Assembly (NCBI RefSeq): GCF_943193135.1
Contig: NZ_CALPCZ010000005.1
Location: forward strand, 45,671-109,670
Origin: Odoribacter lunatus
Lineage (GTDB): Bacteria; Bacteroidota; Bacteroidia; Bacteroidales; Marinifilaceae
Direction: 5' to 3'
Length of the DNA: 64,000 bases
Below the pieces are notes generated by a model, which saw nothing but the letters and a program-made list of their open reading frames with translations, was not told the origin of the DNA and ran no database searches. The position numbers and the translations under genes were made by a program. Shown here one piece after another: positions 25,525-33,775 of this stretch (positions within the stretch are counted from its first letter, which is position 1; every line of letters begins with the position of its first letter).

Positions 25525-27777
25525 ATGTCACATCTTCCGACATTGATTTCAGACCTGGCTTTGATTCTGATTGCTGCCGGGCTAACTACACTCCTGTTCA
25601 AAAAATTAAAGCAACCGCTAGTATTGGGATACATTGTGGCGGGTTTCATTGCCGGACCGCATATTACATTGGTCCCGACGGTCATGGATACGGCCAATAT
25701 TCAGACTTGGGCGGATATCGGGGTCGTCTTCCTGCTGTTTGCCCTGGGACTGGATTTCAGTTTCAAAAAGCTGATGAAAGTCGGAGGTCCCGCCGTCATT
25801 GCCGCGATAACCATCATCGTGGGCATGGTCATATTAGGGACGCTGGCCGGTTCCGTTATGGGCTGGAAACGGATGGATTGTATTTTTTTAGGTGGAATGC
25901 TTGCCATGTCTTCCACTTCCATAATCTACAAGGCGTTGGAGGATTTGGGGTTGAGGACGCAGCGGTTTTCTGGTTTGGTCTTGGGAATACTGGTTATTGA
26001 AGATCTGGTGGCCATCGTATTAATGGTGTTGCTTTCCACTATGGCGGTAAAAAACAATTTTGAAGGCACCGAGATGGTTTACAGCATCGCCAAGCTGGTT
26101 TTCTTCCTGATGCTGTGGTTCATCGTCGGAATATACGTGATACCGACTTTCTTTAAGCGCACTAAACTCCTGATGAACGATGAAACTATGCTGATCGTCG
26201 CTTTGGGATTGTGTCTGCTGATGGTGATACTGGCCACGCAGGTCGGCTTCTCTTCGGCATTGGGGGCTTTTGTCATGGGCTCCATATTGGCGGAAACCAT
26301 AGAGGCGGAGAAAATCATTCATGTCGTAAAACCGGTAAAAGACCTGTTTGCCGCCATCTTTTTCGTATCGGTCGGGATGATGGTCGACCCGGAGATGATA
26401 GTGGAATATATCGGACCGATATTGCTGATTACTTTTACTATTTTGGCAGGTCAGACGTTTCTAGGGATGTTCGGTGTCGTTTTGTCCGGTCAGCCGCTGA
26501 AAGTGGCTATGCAATGTGGTTTTTGCCTACCTCAAATCGGTGAATTTGCTTTCATTATCGCCTCATTAGGGCTCTCTTTGCATGTGACGGAGGGATATTT
26601 GTATCCGATAGTGGTGGCGGTTTCGGTTATTACTACCTTTCTGACTCCTTACATGATACGTTTGGCGGAACCGGCTTATTCTTGTGTAGAAAAACATTTG
26701 CCTCCGATATGGAAAAAAATGTTGCAGCGCAATGCTTCGGGCGTACAGTTGATGAACCAGGAGAGCAACTGGCGGAAGTTATTATTGGCCTTGTTGCGTA
26801 TTGTGGTGGTATATTCAGTCATTGTTGTCGCAGAATTAATATTGGCATTCAGTTTGCTGGTCCCTTTCCTGCGTCAGTATATCCCCGGAATATGGGGCTC
26901 TGTTGTCAGTGCCGTGATTATCCTGCTGGCCATTTCTCCTTTTCTGCGGGCTATTGTGGCGAAGAAAAACCATTCTGAAGAATTTCAGACGCTCTGGAAT
27001 GACGGACGGTTTAACCGGGGCTATCTTATCTCGCTTATTGTGTTCCGTTTCGTATTGGCAGTTGTCTTCGTCATGTTCGTCATTTCGACATTATTAAAAA
27101 TATCGGTGGGGCTTTTAATCGGGATTGCGGTGCTGATTGTGGGGGGAATGATTTATTCCCGCTATCTGAAAAAACAATCGATATTGATAGAACGCCGTTT
27201 TTTGAGGAATTTTAATATCCGGGACATTCAGGCTCATGAATCGCGGAAAATTGTACCCCGTTTTGTAACGAATCTGTTGGCACGAGACCTGCATATGGCG
27301 GATTTCGAAATACCCGTTGAATCTTTACTGGTGGGAAAAACATTGGCAGAACTGGCATTGAAAACTCAGTTCGATGTACATGTTGTAGCCATATTCAGGG
27401 GAAACTTGTGTCTGAACATTCCGGGAGGAGAAGAACGTTTGTATCCGTATGACCGGATACAGGTTATCGGTAGTGATGAACAATTGCTGGCTTTTACGAA
27501 TTATCTGAAAGAGCAGATTATGTCTGTTGAAGACTCCGATCTCAGCCAAAGTGGAGTAAGTCTCCGGCAGTTCGTGATTGATGAAAACTCGGCGTTTAAA
27601 GGGAAGACAATCGGAGAATCGGGAATCAGAAAATGCTATAAGTGTCTTATTGTTGGATTGGAGCGGGGGGTGAACTCTTTGCGTAACCCGTGTGCCGATA
27701 CCGTATTTGAGGTCGGGGACTTGGTGTGGATTGTTGGGGAGGAAGCCCATATTTACGAGTTGGTGAAAAATGAATAA
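25525..27777 (+). CDS. CPA2-family cation:proton antiporter with TrkA-C domains
   Basis: A 750-aa inner-membrane antiporter of the KefB/CPA2 type. Residues 1-380 form about 12 membrane segments with LVLGYIVAGFIAGPH near 31, GVVFLLFALGLDFSFKKL near 70 and GFCLPQIGEFAFIIASLGL near 335, all hallmark CPA2 blocks. A further membrane block follows at about 410-555. The C-terminal 190 residues hold two TrkA-C-like modules (FEIPVESLLVGKTLAEL and SAFKGKTIGESGIRKCYKCL) but no clear NAD-binding TrkA-N domain. Exchange of K+ or Na+ for H+ is expected; the ion cannot be told. An in-frame TTG at 25519 is the alternative start. It converges with the MGMT gene, 8 bases apart. Confidence 0.92.
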   Translation: MSHLPTLISDLALILIAAGLTTLLFKKLKQPLVLGYIVAGFIAGPHITLVPTVMDTANIQTWADIGVVFLLFALGLDFSFKKLMKVGGPAVIAAITIIVGMVILGTLAGSVMGWKRMDCIFLGGMLAMSSTSIIYKALEDLGLRTQRFSGLVLGILVIEDLVAIVLMVLLSTMAVKNNFEGTEMVYSIAKLVFFLMLWFIVGIYVIPTFFKRTKLLMNDETMLIVALGLCLLMVILATQVGFSSALGAFVMGSILAETIEAEKIIHVVKPVKDLFAAIFFVSVGMMVDPEMIVEYIGPILLITFTILAGQTFLGMFGVVLSGQPLKVAMQCGFCLPQIGEFAFIIASLGLSLHVTEGYLYPIVVAVSVITTFLTPYMIRLAEPAYSCVEKHLPPIWKKMLQRNASGVQLMNQESNWRKLLLALLRIVVVYSVIVVAELILAFSLLVPFLRQYIPGIWGSVVSAVIILLAISPFLRAIVAKKNHSEEFQTLWNDGRFNRGYLISLIVFRFVLAVVFVMFVISTLLKISVGLLIGIAVLIVGGMIYSRYLKKQSILIERRFLRNFNIRDIQAHESRKIVPRFVTNLLARDLHMADFEIPVESLLVGKTLAELALKTQFDVHVVAIFRGNLCLNIPGGEERLYPYDRIQVIGSDEQLLAFTNYLKEQIMSVEDSDLSQSGVSLRQFVIDENSAFKGKTIGESGIRKCYKCLIVGLERGVNSLRNPCADTVFEVGDLVWIVGEEAHIYELVKNE

Positions 27778-27785
27778 TCCTTTTA

Positions 27786-28250
27786 TCAGCCTTTTCCTTT
27801 GAGCTTGGAGCGTTCCTGCAAGGAATCTATAGAGGGTTTGTGTTCCCGAAAACGCATATAAAGTTCCATCGGGTGTTCCGAACTACCTTTATATTGACAG
27901 TCTGTATGAATGGTTGCGGTGCTTTTGTCCGGTGTATAGGTCATAATTTCTTCTTCTTTCCAAGCACACTGGTGCATGTCTACGCACATTTCTGATTTGA
28001 AAAGCACGCCTTCTGCCAATAGAAGGTTCTTTTGTTGCGGCCAGAAGGGTGCGATACGACCGGTTGTGTTTACTACCCGATGACAAGGCAATTGTATTTC
28101 GGGGGGAACATCACGTAAAATATGCCCAACATGTCGAGCATGGTTGGGGTAACCGGTTAGTGCAGCAATCCGACCATAGGAAAGTACCCGACCGACAGGA
28201 ATTTGTCGGACGATATAGTACACTAAATCACGAAAGTCTCTAGGGTTCAT
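27786..28250 (-). CDS. MGMT-family protein with M3-peptidase-like C-terminal tail
   Basis: A 154-aa protein whose first 100 residues are a methylated-DNA cysteine methyltransferase-like domain. The PCHRVV box has Cys56, so an active alkyl acceptor is possible, unlike ATL proteins that lack the Cys; SYGRIAALTGYP and ARHVGHILRD are typical flanking blocks. MGMT-domain proteins of this short class usually end near residue 100-110. Here residues 120-150 (KGSSEHPMELYMRFREHKPS) resemble the last 30 residues of the M3 peptidase encoded at 40746-42782 (GGSEHPMDLYVRFRGRKPTV). I infer a fusion with the 3' end of a peptidase gene. The MATE gene ends one base before it, so the two form one operon. Confidence 0.85.
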   Translation of the reverse strand: MNPRDFRDLVYYIVRQIPVGRVLSYGRIAALTGYPNHARHVGHILRDVPPEIQLPCHRVVNTTGRIAPFWPQQKNLLLAEGVLFKSEMCVDMHQCAWKEEEIMTYTPDKSTATIHTDCQYKGSSEHPMELYMRFREHKPSIDSLQERSKLKGKG

Positions 28251-28251
28251 A

Positions 28252-29622
28252 TTATTTCATTGTTTGTTTCTTTTGCTGTTGTATAGCGAAATCCATTGCA
28301 ATGACAGCCAGTGTCAGAACTTCGGCGCAGGGGATGGCGAGCCATGCTCCTGTTTCGCCCCACAGCATGGGGAGTATGAGGAAAGCGGGTACAAGGAGTG
28401 CGATGCCGCGTAGGAGTGTGTAGATCGTGGCACGCATGGCACGTTCAGTACTTTGATAATAGCCGATAAAGGCAATGTTGAGGGCGAAGAACAGGGCGCA
28501 TGAGGCGAATAGCGGTATGCCACGTGCTGCGATGTCGTGTGCCGGATATTCGGGAGTTAGAAAGAGATTGACGATGGGGGAGGTAAAGAAGCAGAGTAGT
28601 GTCGTGGCGAGTATGCCACACACAAGGCTTGCCAAAAGGCTTGTGCGTAGGGCTTTTCTGACGCGCAATACATTGCCTGCCCCATGATTGAAACTGATAA
28701 TGGGCTGGGCGGATTGTGCTACGGCATTATTGATCATGAAGACCAGTGGAAAGAGGTAGCATGCGATGCTGAAAGCCGCTACTCCTTCTTCACCTAATAG
28801 TCCGATAAAAACGTAGTTGCCTGTGAGCATCATCACTGACATGGCAGCTTCGGTAAGAAAGGCTGAAGCGCCGATTTTCGTCATATAGCCTACATTGCGT
28901 ACGGTCAGACGCAGGCTGGTTGGTGAAAATTTCAACCGATAGAGTTGTAGCGTTTGTGTACGGCGCAGGAAATACCATACAACCATTATTCCGCCCGCTA
29001 CGCATCCCAGTGTCGTGGCCAATGCTGCACCTCCTACACCCCAGCCGAATGGAAATACGAAAAGATAATCGAGAATCAGGTTGAGCAATGCCGGTATGAC
29101 GTTGCACATCATGGCATAGCGCGGCGAACCGTCGAGGCGGATTAGCATCAACCCGATGCTTTGGAGTAACAGGAAAGGAAAGCCGGGCAGCAGAAATAAC
29201 AGATATTGCCTTGCGTAAGGCATAAGCACCTCCGTGCCGCCCAACAGGCGAATTGTCTGTGCATGAAAAATGCCTACGCTTGCGGTAATGAGCAGCAATA
29301 GCAACAGTGAAACGGTGAAGGCCTGCGTTATGTTGATATTGGCAGCTTTTACATTGCCGCGTGCGAGGTGGACGCTTGCTACTACTGATGCTCCGATGCC
29401 GAACATCAGCCCGATGCCTGTTGTTACCATGAAGAGGGGAGCGATGATATTTACTGCTGCCAGTCCGTCGCTGCCTACGCCACGGCCTACGAATATACCG
29501 TCTGCTATAGTCAGTAGGGCATTGAATATCATTCCTGTTAGAGTGGGAAAAAATAGTTTGCAAAACAGGGACGGAATGTGCATCCGTCCGAAATCAATGC
29601 TGTCACGTTCGAGGTTCTTCAT
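28252..29622 (-). CDS. MATE-family multidrug/toxin exporter
   Basis: A 456-aa inner-membrane protein with 12 predicted segments in two similar halves, as in MATE pumps that export cationic compounds by Na+ or H+ exchange. Seen: FPTLTGMIFNALLTIADGIFVGRGVGSDGLAAVNI near residue 29-63, VIPALLNLILDYLFVFPFGWGVGGAALAT near 180, and the second-half NNAVAQSAQPIISFNHGAGN. Substrate is unknown. It lies behind a strongly structured leader (29640-29772) and just before the MGMT-like gene. Base composition appears more GC-rich than the flanks, suggesting acquisition. Confidence 0.93.
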   Translation of the reverse strand: MKNLERDSIDFGRMHIPSLFCKLFFPTLTGMIFNALLTIADGIFVGRGVGSDGLAAVNIIAPLFMVTTGIGLMFGIGASVVASVHLARGNVKAANINITQAFTVSLLLLLLITASVGIFHAQTIRLLGGTEVLMPYARQYLLFLLPGFPFLLLQSIGLMLIRLDGSPRYAMMCNVIPALLNLILDYLFVFPFGWGVGGAALATTLGCVAGGIMVVWYFLRRTQTLQLYRLKFSPTSLRLTVRNVGYMTKIGASAFLTEAAMSVMMLTGNYVFIGLLGEEGVAAFSIACYLFPLVFMINNAVAQSAQPIISFNHGAGNVLRVRKALRTSLLASLVCGILATTLLCFFTSPIVNLFLTPEYPAHDIAARGIPLFASCALFFALNIAFIGYYQSTERAMRATIYTLLRGIALLVPAFLILPMLWGETGAWLAIPCAEVLTLAVIAMDFAIQQQKKQTMK

Positions 29623-29639
29623 ATGTTCTTTTCATCTTA

Positions 29640-29772
29640 TAAAAAAACAACCGGATAAGATGTGAATAACCGGGCGCACCCGACATCTTATCCGGCCGTG
29701 GCAGTTACGACTGCCAGCCCTCCGATGAGCACGACAAAAGTAGGCCTTTTATCCGAATCGTGCAAGCATTTG
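29640..29772 (-). ncRNA. Structured leader upstream of the MATE gene, riboswitch-like
   Basis: Read on the minus strand between the flavodoxin stop and the MATE start, the segment can form: a GCACGA/TCGTGC stem enclosing an AAAAG/CTTTT hairpin; TGGCAGT-CGTA-ACTGCCA, a perfect 7-bp hairpin; and a perfect 13-bp stem (29651-29663 with 29683-29695) holding a CGGG/CCCG inner hairpin, followed by T7. This is the architecture of an aptamer plus expression platform. I do not recognise the class, and a plain operon terminator plus spacer is the alternative. Confidence 0.4.
29641..29695 (-). terminator. Strong terminator between flavodoxin and MATE genes
   Basis: A 13-bp perfect stem with an inner 4-bp hairpin; on the minus strand it is followed by TTG and T7. 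It would end the exported-redox transcript or act as a regulated attenuator for MATE. Confidence 0.8.
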
Positions 29773-30393
29773 TTAATACTCCAGTTTCTCCAGCCATGCC
29801 GAGACGCTTTTCTGTGCCTCGTTACGGGAGTTCTGTGCTATTGAGCCTTTCAGGGCCAGCCCTTTGCCTACCGTTGCGCCTTTGCAGGTGGCGCTGATAT
29901 TGCGCTCTGTACCTGAGAGACCGCTGCCTTCATGCGTACAGAAAGGAATGACGGTTTTACCTTGCCAATTGTGTTTTTCAAGGAACGTGTAGACAGCCAT
30001 CGGCATGTCGCCCCACCAATTGGGGTAGCCTACGAAAATGACGTCGTAGTCTTCGGTCTTGACGTCGCCTTTCACCGCCGGCCGGGCACCGGCTTCCTTT
30101 TCTTTTTTAGCTACATCCACGCAGGCGTTATACGTTTTCGGGTATGTCTGTTCAGGTACGATTTCAAAGAGGTTGCCTCCTGTCGCTTCGGCTATCATTT
30201 CGGCTACGATGTGCGTGTTTCCCTTCGTGATGTTTCCTACGGCATAGTTTTCACCCGTGTGAGAGAAAAAGGTTACCAATACTTTTTTGTCTGTTTTCAT
30301 GTTACGGTTTGTTTTGGAGTCGGCCTGTGCGAAAGTTGCCATGTGAAAGGAGGCGACGAACAGCAGGACGAATAGTGATACGATTTGTTTCAT
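29773..30393 (-). CDS. Exported flavodoxin-fold protein
   Basis: A 206-aa protein with a Sec-type signal (hydrophobic 4-18, cleavage likely after ATFAQA near 24). The mature part is a flavodoxin: the FMN-phosphate loop appears as FFSHTGENYA near 43, and the fold continues with DYDVIFVGYPNWWGDMPM near 114 and PFCTHEGSGLSGTE near 150, matching the DUF-type flavodoxin_4 group. Flavodoxins normally work in the cytoplasm, so export implies FMN is acquired or loaded outside. It is the last gene of three consecutive genes encoding exported redox-type proteins. Electron partner unknown. Confidence 0.9.
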   Translation of the reverse strand: MKQIVSLFVLLFVASFHMATFAQADSKTNRNMKTDKKVLVTFFSHTGENYAVGNITKGNTHIVAEMIAEATGGNLFEIVPEQTYPKTYNACVDVAKKEKEAGARPAVKGDVKTEDYDVIFVGYPNWWGDMPMAVYTFLEKHNWQGKTVIPFCTHEGSGLSGTERNISATCKGATVGKGLALKGSIAQNSRNEAQKSVSAWLEKLEY

Positions 30394-30405
30394 GATTACT
30401 TGTGT

Positions 30406-31248
30406 TTATTTGTTTGTTTTCGTGCGTTCAAGGCGATTGTATTCTTTGTCGCTGACAGGCTCCAGCCATACGTTGTCTGTGTTTTCACCCGGTACGCTGA
30501 AAGCCAAGTGGGCAAACCAGGAATCGGCAGCCGCTCCGTGCCAGTGTTTTACGTTCGCAGGGATGTGAATAACTGTTCCGGGCAGGATTTCAACTGCCGG
30601 TTTGCCTTCCTCCTGATACCAGCCGCGGCCGGCTACGCCGATAAGCATCTGTCCGCCGCCTTGGGTCGCTTTGTGTACGTGCCAGTTGTTGCGGCAGCGC
30701 GGCTCGAAAGTCACGTTGGAAACGATTACCTGCTCGGATGAAAGAGGAGCAAGATAACTGTTGCCGATGAAATATTGCGCATAGGCGGTATTCGGTTCGC
30801 CCACGGGGAATATCATCTCACGTTGGAACTGCTCGCGTGCGTTGGCGGCCTCGGTGTTATCTGTGTCTTCGTTCCACACCTCTTTGGCAAGGCGAAATGT
30901 TGCCCATGCTTTCGGCCAGCCTGCATAAAAGGCGGCGTGAGTGATGATTTCGGCAATCTCGGTGCGTGTGATGCCGTTTTTCTTTGCGGTCTGCAAGTGG
31001 TGTATCAGTGACGAGTCGGTGATACCCTGACTCATGAGGGCGACGACGGTGACGATGCTGCGGTCGCGCAAGGAAAGCAGATGGTTGCGGCTCCACACTT
31101 CGCCGAAAAGAACATCGTCGTTGAGACGTGCGAATTCGGGCGCGAACTCGCCCAAGGCTTCGCGTCCGGCGGTCTGAATGATTTTCTGTTGTGCCATACT
31201 CTGTGAGATTATTGTTACGGTAATTGCGAATAAAATTAGTTTTTTCAT
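30406..31248 (-). CDS. Exported carboxymuconolactone decarboxylase-like and cupin protein
   Basis: A 280-aa two-domain protein with a Sec signal (hydrophobic 3-15, cleavage after SMA near 19). Residues about 20-145 form a CMD/AhpD-like domain, with the typical EIITHAAFYAGWPKAW; the redox CxxC of AhpD is absent, so a peroxidase role is unlikely. Residues about 165-255 form a cupin barrel (NWHVHKATQGGGQMLIG and GTVIHIPANVKHWHGAAA), with His residues suited to bind a metal. The reaction is unknown. It starts 4 bases after the lipoprotein gene and ends 12 bases before the flavodoxin gene, so all three belong to one transcript. Confidence 0.88.
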   Translation of the reverse strand: MKKLILFAITVTIISQSMAQQKIIQTAGREALGEFAPEFARLNDDVLFGEVWSRNHLLSLRDRSIVTVVALMSQGITDSSLIHHLQTAKKNGITRTEIAEIITHAAFYAGWPKAWATFRLAKEVWNEDTDNTEAANAREQFQREMIFPVGEPNTAYAQYFIGNSYLAPLSSEQVIVSNVTFEPRCRNNWHVHKATQGGGQMLIGVAGRGWYQEEGKPAVEILPGTVIHIPANVKHWHGAAADSWFAHLAFSVPGENTDNVWLEPVSDKEYNRLERTKTNK

Positions 31249-31252
31249 GCTG

Positions 31253-32257
31253 TCAATGTATGTAATTGTTCAACTTGTTGTCCGGATTGAGCGGGGTTTG
31301 GTCCGTCAGTTTGAGTTTTTTTACCATGTGAAGGGTGCCCTGCTTGTATTTTTGAAAATGGGCGGACGCGATGTGTGCTTCGTAGACCGCCTGGCTGGCA
31401 TAGGTTTCGAGAATGGTGATGCGGCAGGGGTTTTCCTGCTCGGCCATGGCGTACATGGAGAGTACGCCCGGTTCGGTGCGTAACGACACCTCGCCGACTT
31501 CCGTGGCGTAGCGTTTGTATTGGTCGAGGTATTGCGGATAGACTTCAACGGTGGAAAGGCGGACGATGCCGTCGCTCTCCGTGGGGAGTTTGGCGCACAT
31601 GGACGGCTGGCTGTCCAGTTTCAGACATCGGCCGATTATTTCGCCTGTGGCGAGATAGGAATAAGTGGGAAATTCAAACAACACCGGTTTCAGTTTGTCG
31701 TAGTCGAGTCTGCCGAGACTGTCGAGTACAGATTCGTCGGCGTAAGTGTTGGCGATGGTGCAGATGAAGTTGTCGAATCCGGGAGTTTTATAAATATCTT
31801 CCACATTGAGTTCAATGCTCAGCGGTGATTCGTCGATGACGGGCGTGCCGTTTTCTCCGGCATGCCAGGCGAAGACGTGTGACTTGTCCGTATTTTCGCC
31901 GCTAACGCTACCCACGTAATCCGCCCGCGGCAACATTTGCCGGCTGGTCAGGTTCAGGGAGAGTTTGCGCGTTTTCCGGATGCCCCGGTTTGTGTAATGT
32001 TTGTCGCTCATGCTCACCAAAATGCGGTCGTGTCCGATGATTCCGGTGTGCGCAACTAACAGCCAGTTCACTTTTCCCTCTACTTCCGCGCCGACAACGG
32101 TAACAGGCATCGGATAGAGGGACAGACGCTGACCGATGTTTTTTTTGCTTGTGATTTCCATATTCAGGTTGTTTGATGTTTTGTTGTTCGTCTGTCCGCA
32201 TGCTGCGAGAATGAGGAGGCTGATGAGGACGGATAGCGTGATGAATAAGTGTTTCAT
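31253..32257 (-). CDS. Lipoprotein with flavin-reductase-like and ABM domains
   Basis: A 334-aa lipoprotein. The ATG at 32257 gives a clean signal with lipobox LAAC (Cys20); a longer upstream reading adds 23 residues without signal character. Residues about 38-215 resemble the FMN-binding split barrel of flavin reductases (YPMPVTVVGAEVEGKVNW, then VSMSDKHYTNRGIRKTRKLS). Residues about 225-320 look like an antibiotic-biosynthesis-monooxygenase (ABM) ferredoxin-like domain (EVYPQYLDQYKRYATEV, EPGVLSMYAM, ILETYASQAVYEAHI). Both domains are usually cytoplasmic, so the lipid anchor is notable. It leads the exported redox trio. Substrate unknown. Confidence 0.82.
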   Translation of the reverse strand: MKHLFITLSVLISLLILAACGQTNNKTSNNLNMEITSKKNIGQRLSLYPMPVTVVGAEVEGKVNWLLVAHTGIIGHDRILVSMSDKHYTNRGIRKTRKLSLNLTSRQMLPRADYVGSVSGENTDKSHVFAWHAGENGTPVIDESPLSIELNVEDIYKTPGFDNFICTIANTYADESVLDSLGRLDYDKLKPVLFEFPTYSYLATGEIIGRCLKLDSQPSMCAKLPTESDGIVRLSTVEVYPQYLDQYKRYATEVGEVSLRTEPGVLSMYAMAEQENPCRITILETYASQAVYEAHIASAHFQKYKQGTLHMVKKLKLTDQTPLNPDNKLNNYIH

Positions 32258-32289
32258 ATTTTTTGCTTTTATAATGATAGTTTCTATGA

Positions 32290-32297
32290 CAAAGATA
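32290..32297 (-). promoter_or_regulatory. -7 promoter element of the exported redox operon
   Basis: The minus strand reads TATCTTTG (TAnnTTTG), 32 bases upstream of the lipoprotein ATG. Confidence 0.55.
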
Positions 32298-32492
32298 CGG
32301 CGGATGAGGTATGTTTTATTATTCAAATTACGGTTTCCCTAACCATTTTTACGGTATTCGCTTGTTTTACCTTGCAGAAACAAAGATACAATGAAATATT
32401 GAACGGATGTTTTGTTTAGAGGCTCATTTTTCTTTGTCAAGAGGGGCGAGGGGTTTATGGATAGTAAGTGTACTATTCGTACATTTTTTTAA

Positions 32493-32500
32493 TATATTTG
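32493..32500 (+). promoter_or_regulatory. -7 promoter element before the MmcQ-like pseudogene
   Basis: TATATTTG (TAnnTTTG), 28 bases before the ATG at 32529. It may still drive the downstream membrane-protein gene. Confidence 0.5.
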
Positions 32501-32528
32501 TGTTCCAAAGTGTGAAAAGTGGTAAAAT

Positions 32529-32902
32529 ATGAATATAGAGGATTTTAGATTGTATTGTCTTTCATTGTCAGGAGTAGAGGAGGCGATGCCGTGGGCGACG
32601 GGTAGAAATGAGCATGATCGTGGACTACTTTGCTTCTCTGTGGCGGGGAAGTGGTTTTGTGTGGTGCATGTCGATTTGATTTCTGCCTGCTGAAATGTCC
32701 ACCTGAACAGGCGGAGGAGTTGCGTGGGCGCTATGAGGGTGTCCGTCCCGGATGGCACATGAATAAGCGGCATTGGAATAGTGTTTATTTCGATAGTGAT
32801 GTACCGGAGGAGGAAATCTGCCGGCAGGTACGGTTGGCGTATGATACAGTGGTGGCTTCGCTACCCCGCTGTACGCGTGAGGCGTTGAAAGTATTAAAGT
32901 AA
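32529..32902 (+). pseudogene. Frameshifted MmcQ/YjbR-family gene
   Basis: From 32529 the first frame encodes MNIEDFRLYCLSLSGVEEAM then PWATGRN and reaches a stop near 32693. The family continues in another frame from about 32670 with CLLKCPPEQAEELRGRYEGV, RPGWHMNKRHWNSVYFD and ends at 32902. Together they make one 120-residue MmcQ/YjbR (double-wing DNA-binding fold) protein if one base is restored near 32665-32675. There is no homopolymer slippage signal, so this looks like a true or sequencing frameshift. The gene is 10 bases before the YczE-like gene. Confidence 0.8.
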
Positions 32903-32912
32903 ATATACAGAT

Positions 32913-33650
32913 ATGAAGGAAAGAATTATTTCATTTTGTTGGCAGCATTTGTTATTGCTTGTTTCGTTGTTTGTGATGACAGTCGGTGTGGCTGTGTGTG
33001 TGCGCTCGATGTTGGGGTCGAGTGTGATAAGTGTGTTGCCGTATGTGTTTGAGACGGCGGGAGTGCAGAAATTAGTGCCCGCACTGACAATCGGTCAATA
33101 TACTTATGTGATGAATTTTATTCTTGTGGGCGGACAAATAGGAGTATTGCGTCGGCGGTTTGAGTGGGTGCAGCTTTTCCAGCTGGTTATTGGTTTTGTA
33201 TTCGGTACGCTTATTGATTTGAGTATGTCGCTGACGGGATGGCTTGCACCTGTGGGATTATGGCAGCAGATAGCGGCGCAATTGGCGGGGTGTATTATAT
33301 TGGGTATCGGTATTGCGATGGAAGTGTGTTGTGGCAGTGTGACGATGCCTGGTGAAGGTTTTCCGGTAGCAGTCAGCCGAGTGACGGGTGTGGATTTCCC
33401 GAAGGTGAAGATTGTAGTGGATGTGACACTGGTAATGCTTGGCGTGGCGGCATGCTATGTGTTTTTCGGAGCTTGGCAGTGGCATATTATCGGTGTGGGG
33501 ACGTTGTTGGCAATGTTCTTTGTGGGCGTTATGGTGCGTCTGGCAGGACGGCATATGGGCTGGTTTCGGCGTTTACTGGCTTATCGGCCGGGCTTCCGTC
33601 GGTATGTCTACGGGTTAGCAAGGTTTATTTACAATCGGAAGGAGGAGTAA
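32913..33650 (+). CDS. YczE/YitT-like integral membrane protein (DUF6198 type)
   Basis: A 245-aa membrane protein with about five or six hydrophobic segments: 11-33, 53-72, 83-103, 108-135, 165-190 and 190-212. The layout and the segment GSSVISVLPYVF match the YczE/YyaS/YitT group of uncharacterised membrane proteins found across Firmicutes and Bacteroidota. The conserved GxxxxxPxG-type turn appears as SVTMPGEGFPVAV near 145. No enzymatic motif. It follows the broken MmcQ-like gene and was probably co-transcribed with it. Function unknown. Confidence 0.78.
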   Translation: MKERIISFCWQHLLLLVSLFVMTVGVAVCVRSMLGSSVISVLPYVFETAGVQKLVPALTIGQYTYVMNFILVGGQIGVLRRRFEWVQLFQLVIGFVFGTLIDLSMSLTGWLAPVGLWQQIAAQLAGCIILGIGIAMEVCCGSVTMPGEGFPVAVSRVTGVDFPKVKIVVDVTLVMLGVAACYVFFGAWQWHIIGVGTLLAMFFVGVMVRLAGRHMGWFRRLLAYRPGFRRYVYGLARFIYNRKEE

Positions 33651-33775
33651 AAGAGTCGTTTTACAGTTCTTTATTTCAAAGCGGGAAAGTTTTTTTCCTC
33701 TCTTGAGTTAATGTCAGTTGTTTTTTAATTAATACTTACCGAAATTCAGATAAAATTCCCCTGTTTACGTTTTTT

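Noticed and set aside
29662..29844. 60-aa plus-strand frame, and a minus-strand frame reading KRPTFVVLIGGLAVVTATAG, in the MATE leader
   Set aside because: Neither has a credible start; the sequence is better explained by the hairpins of the structured leader.
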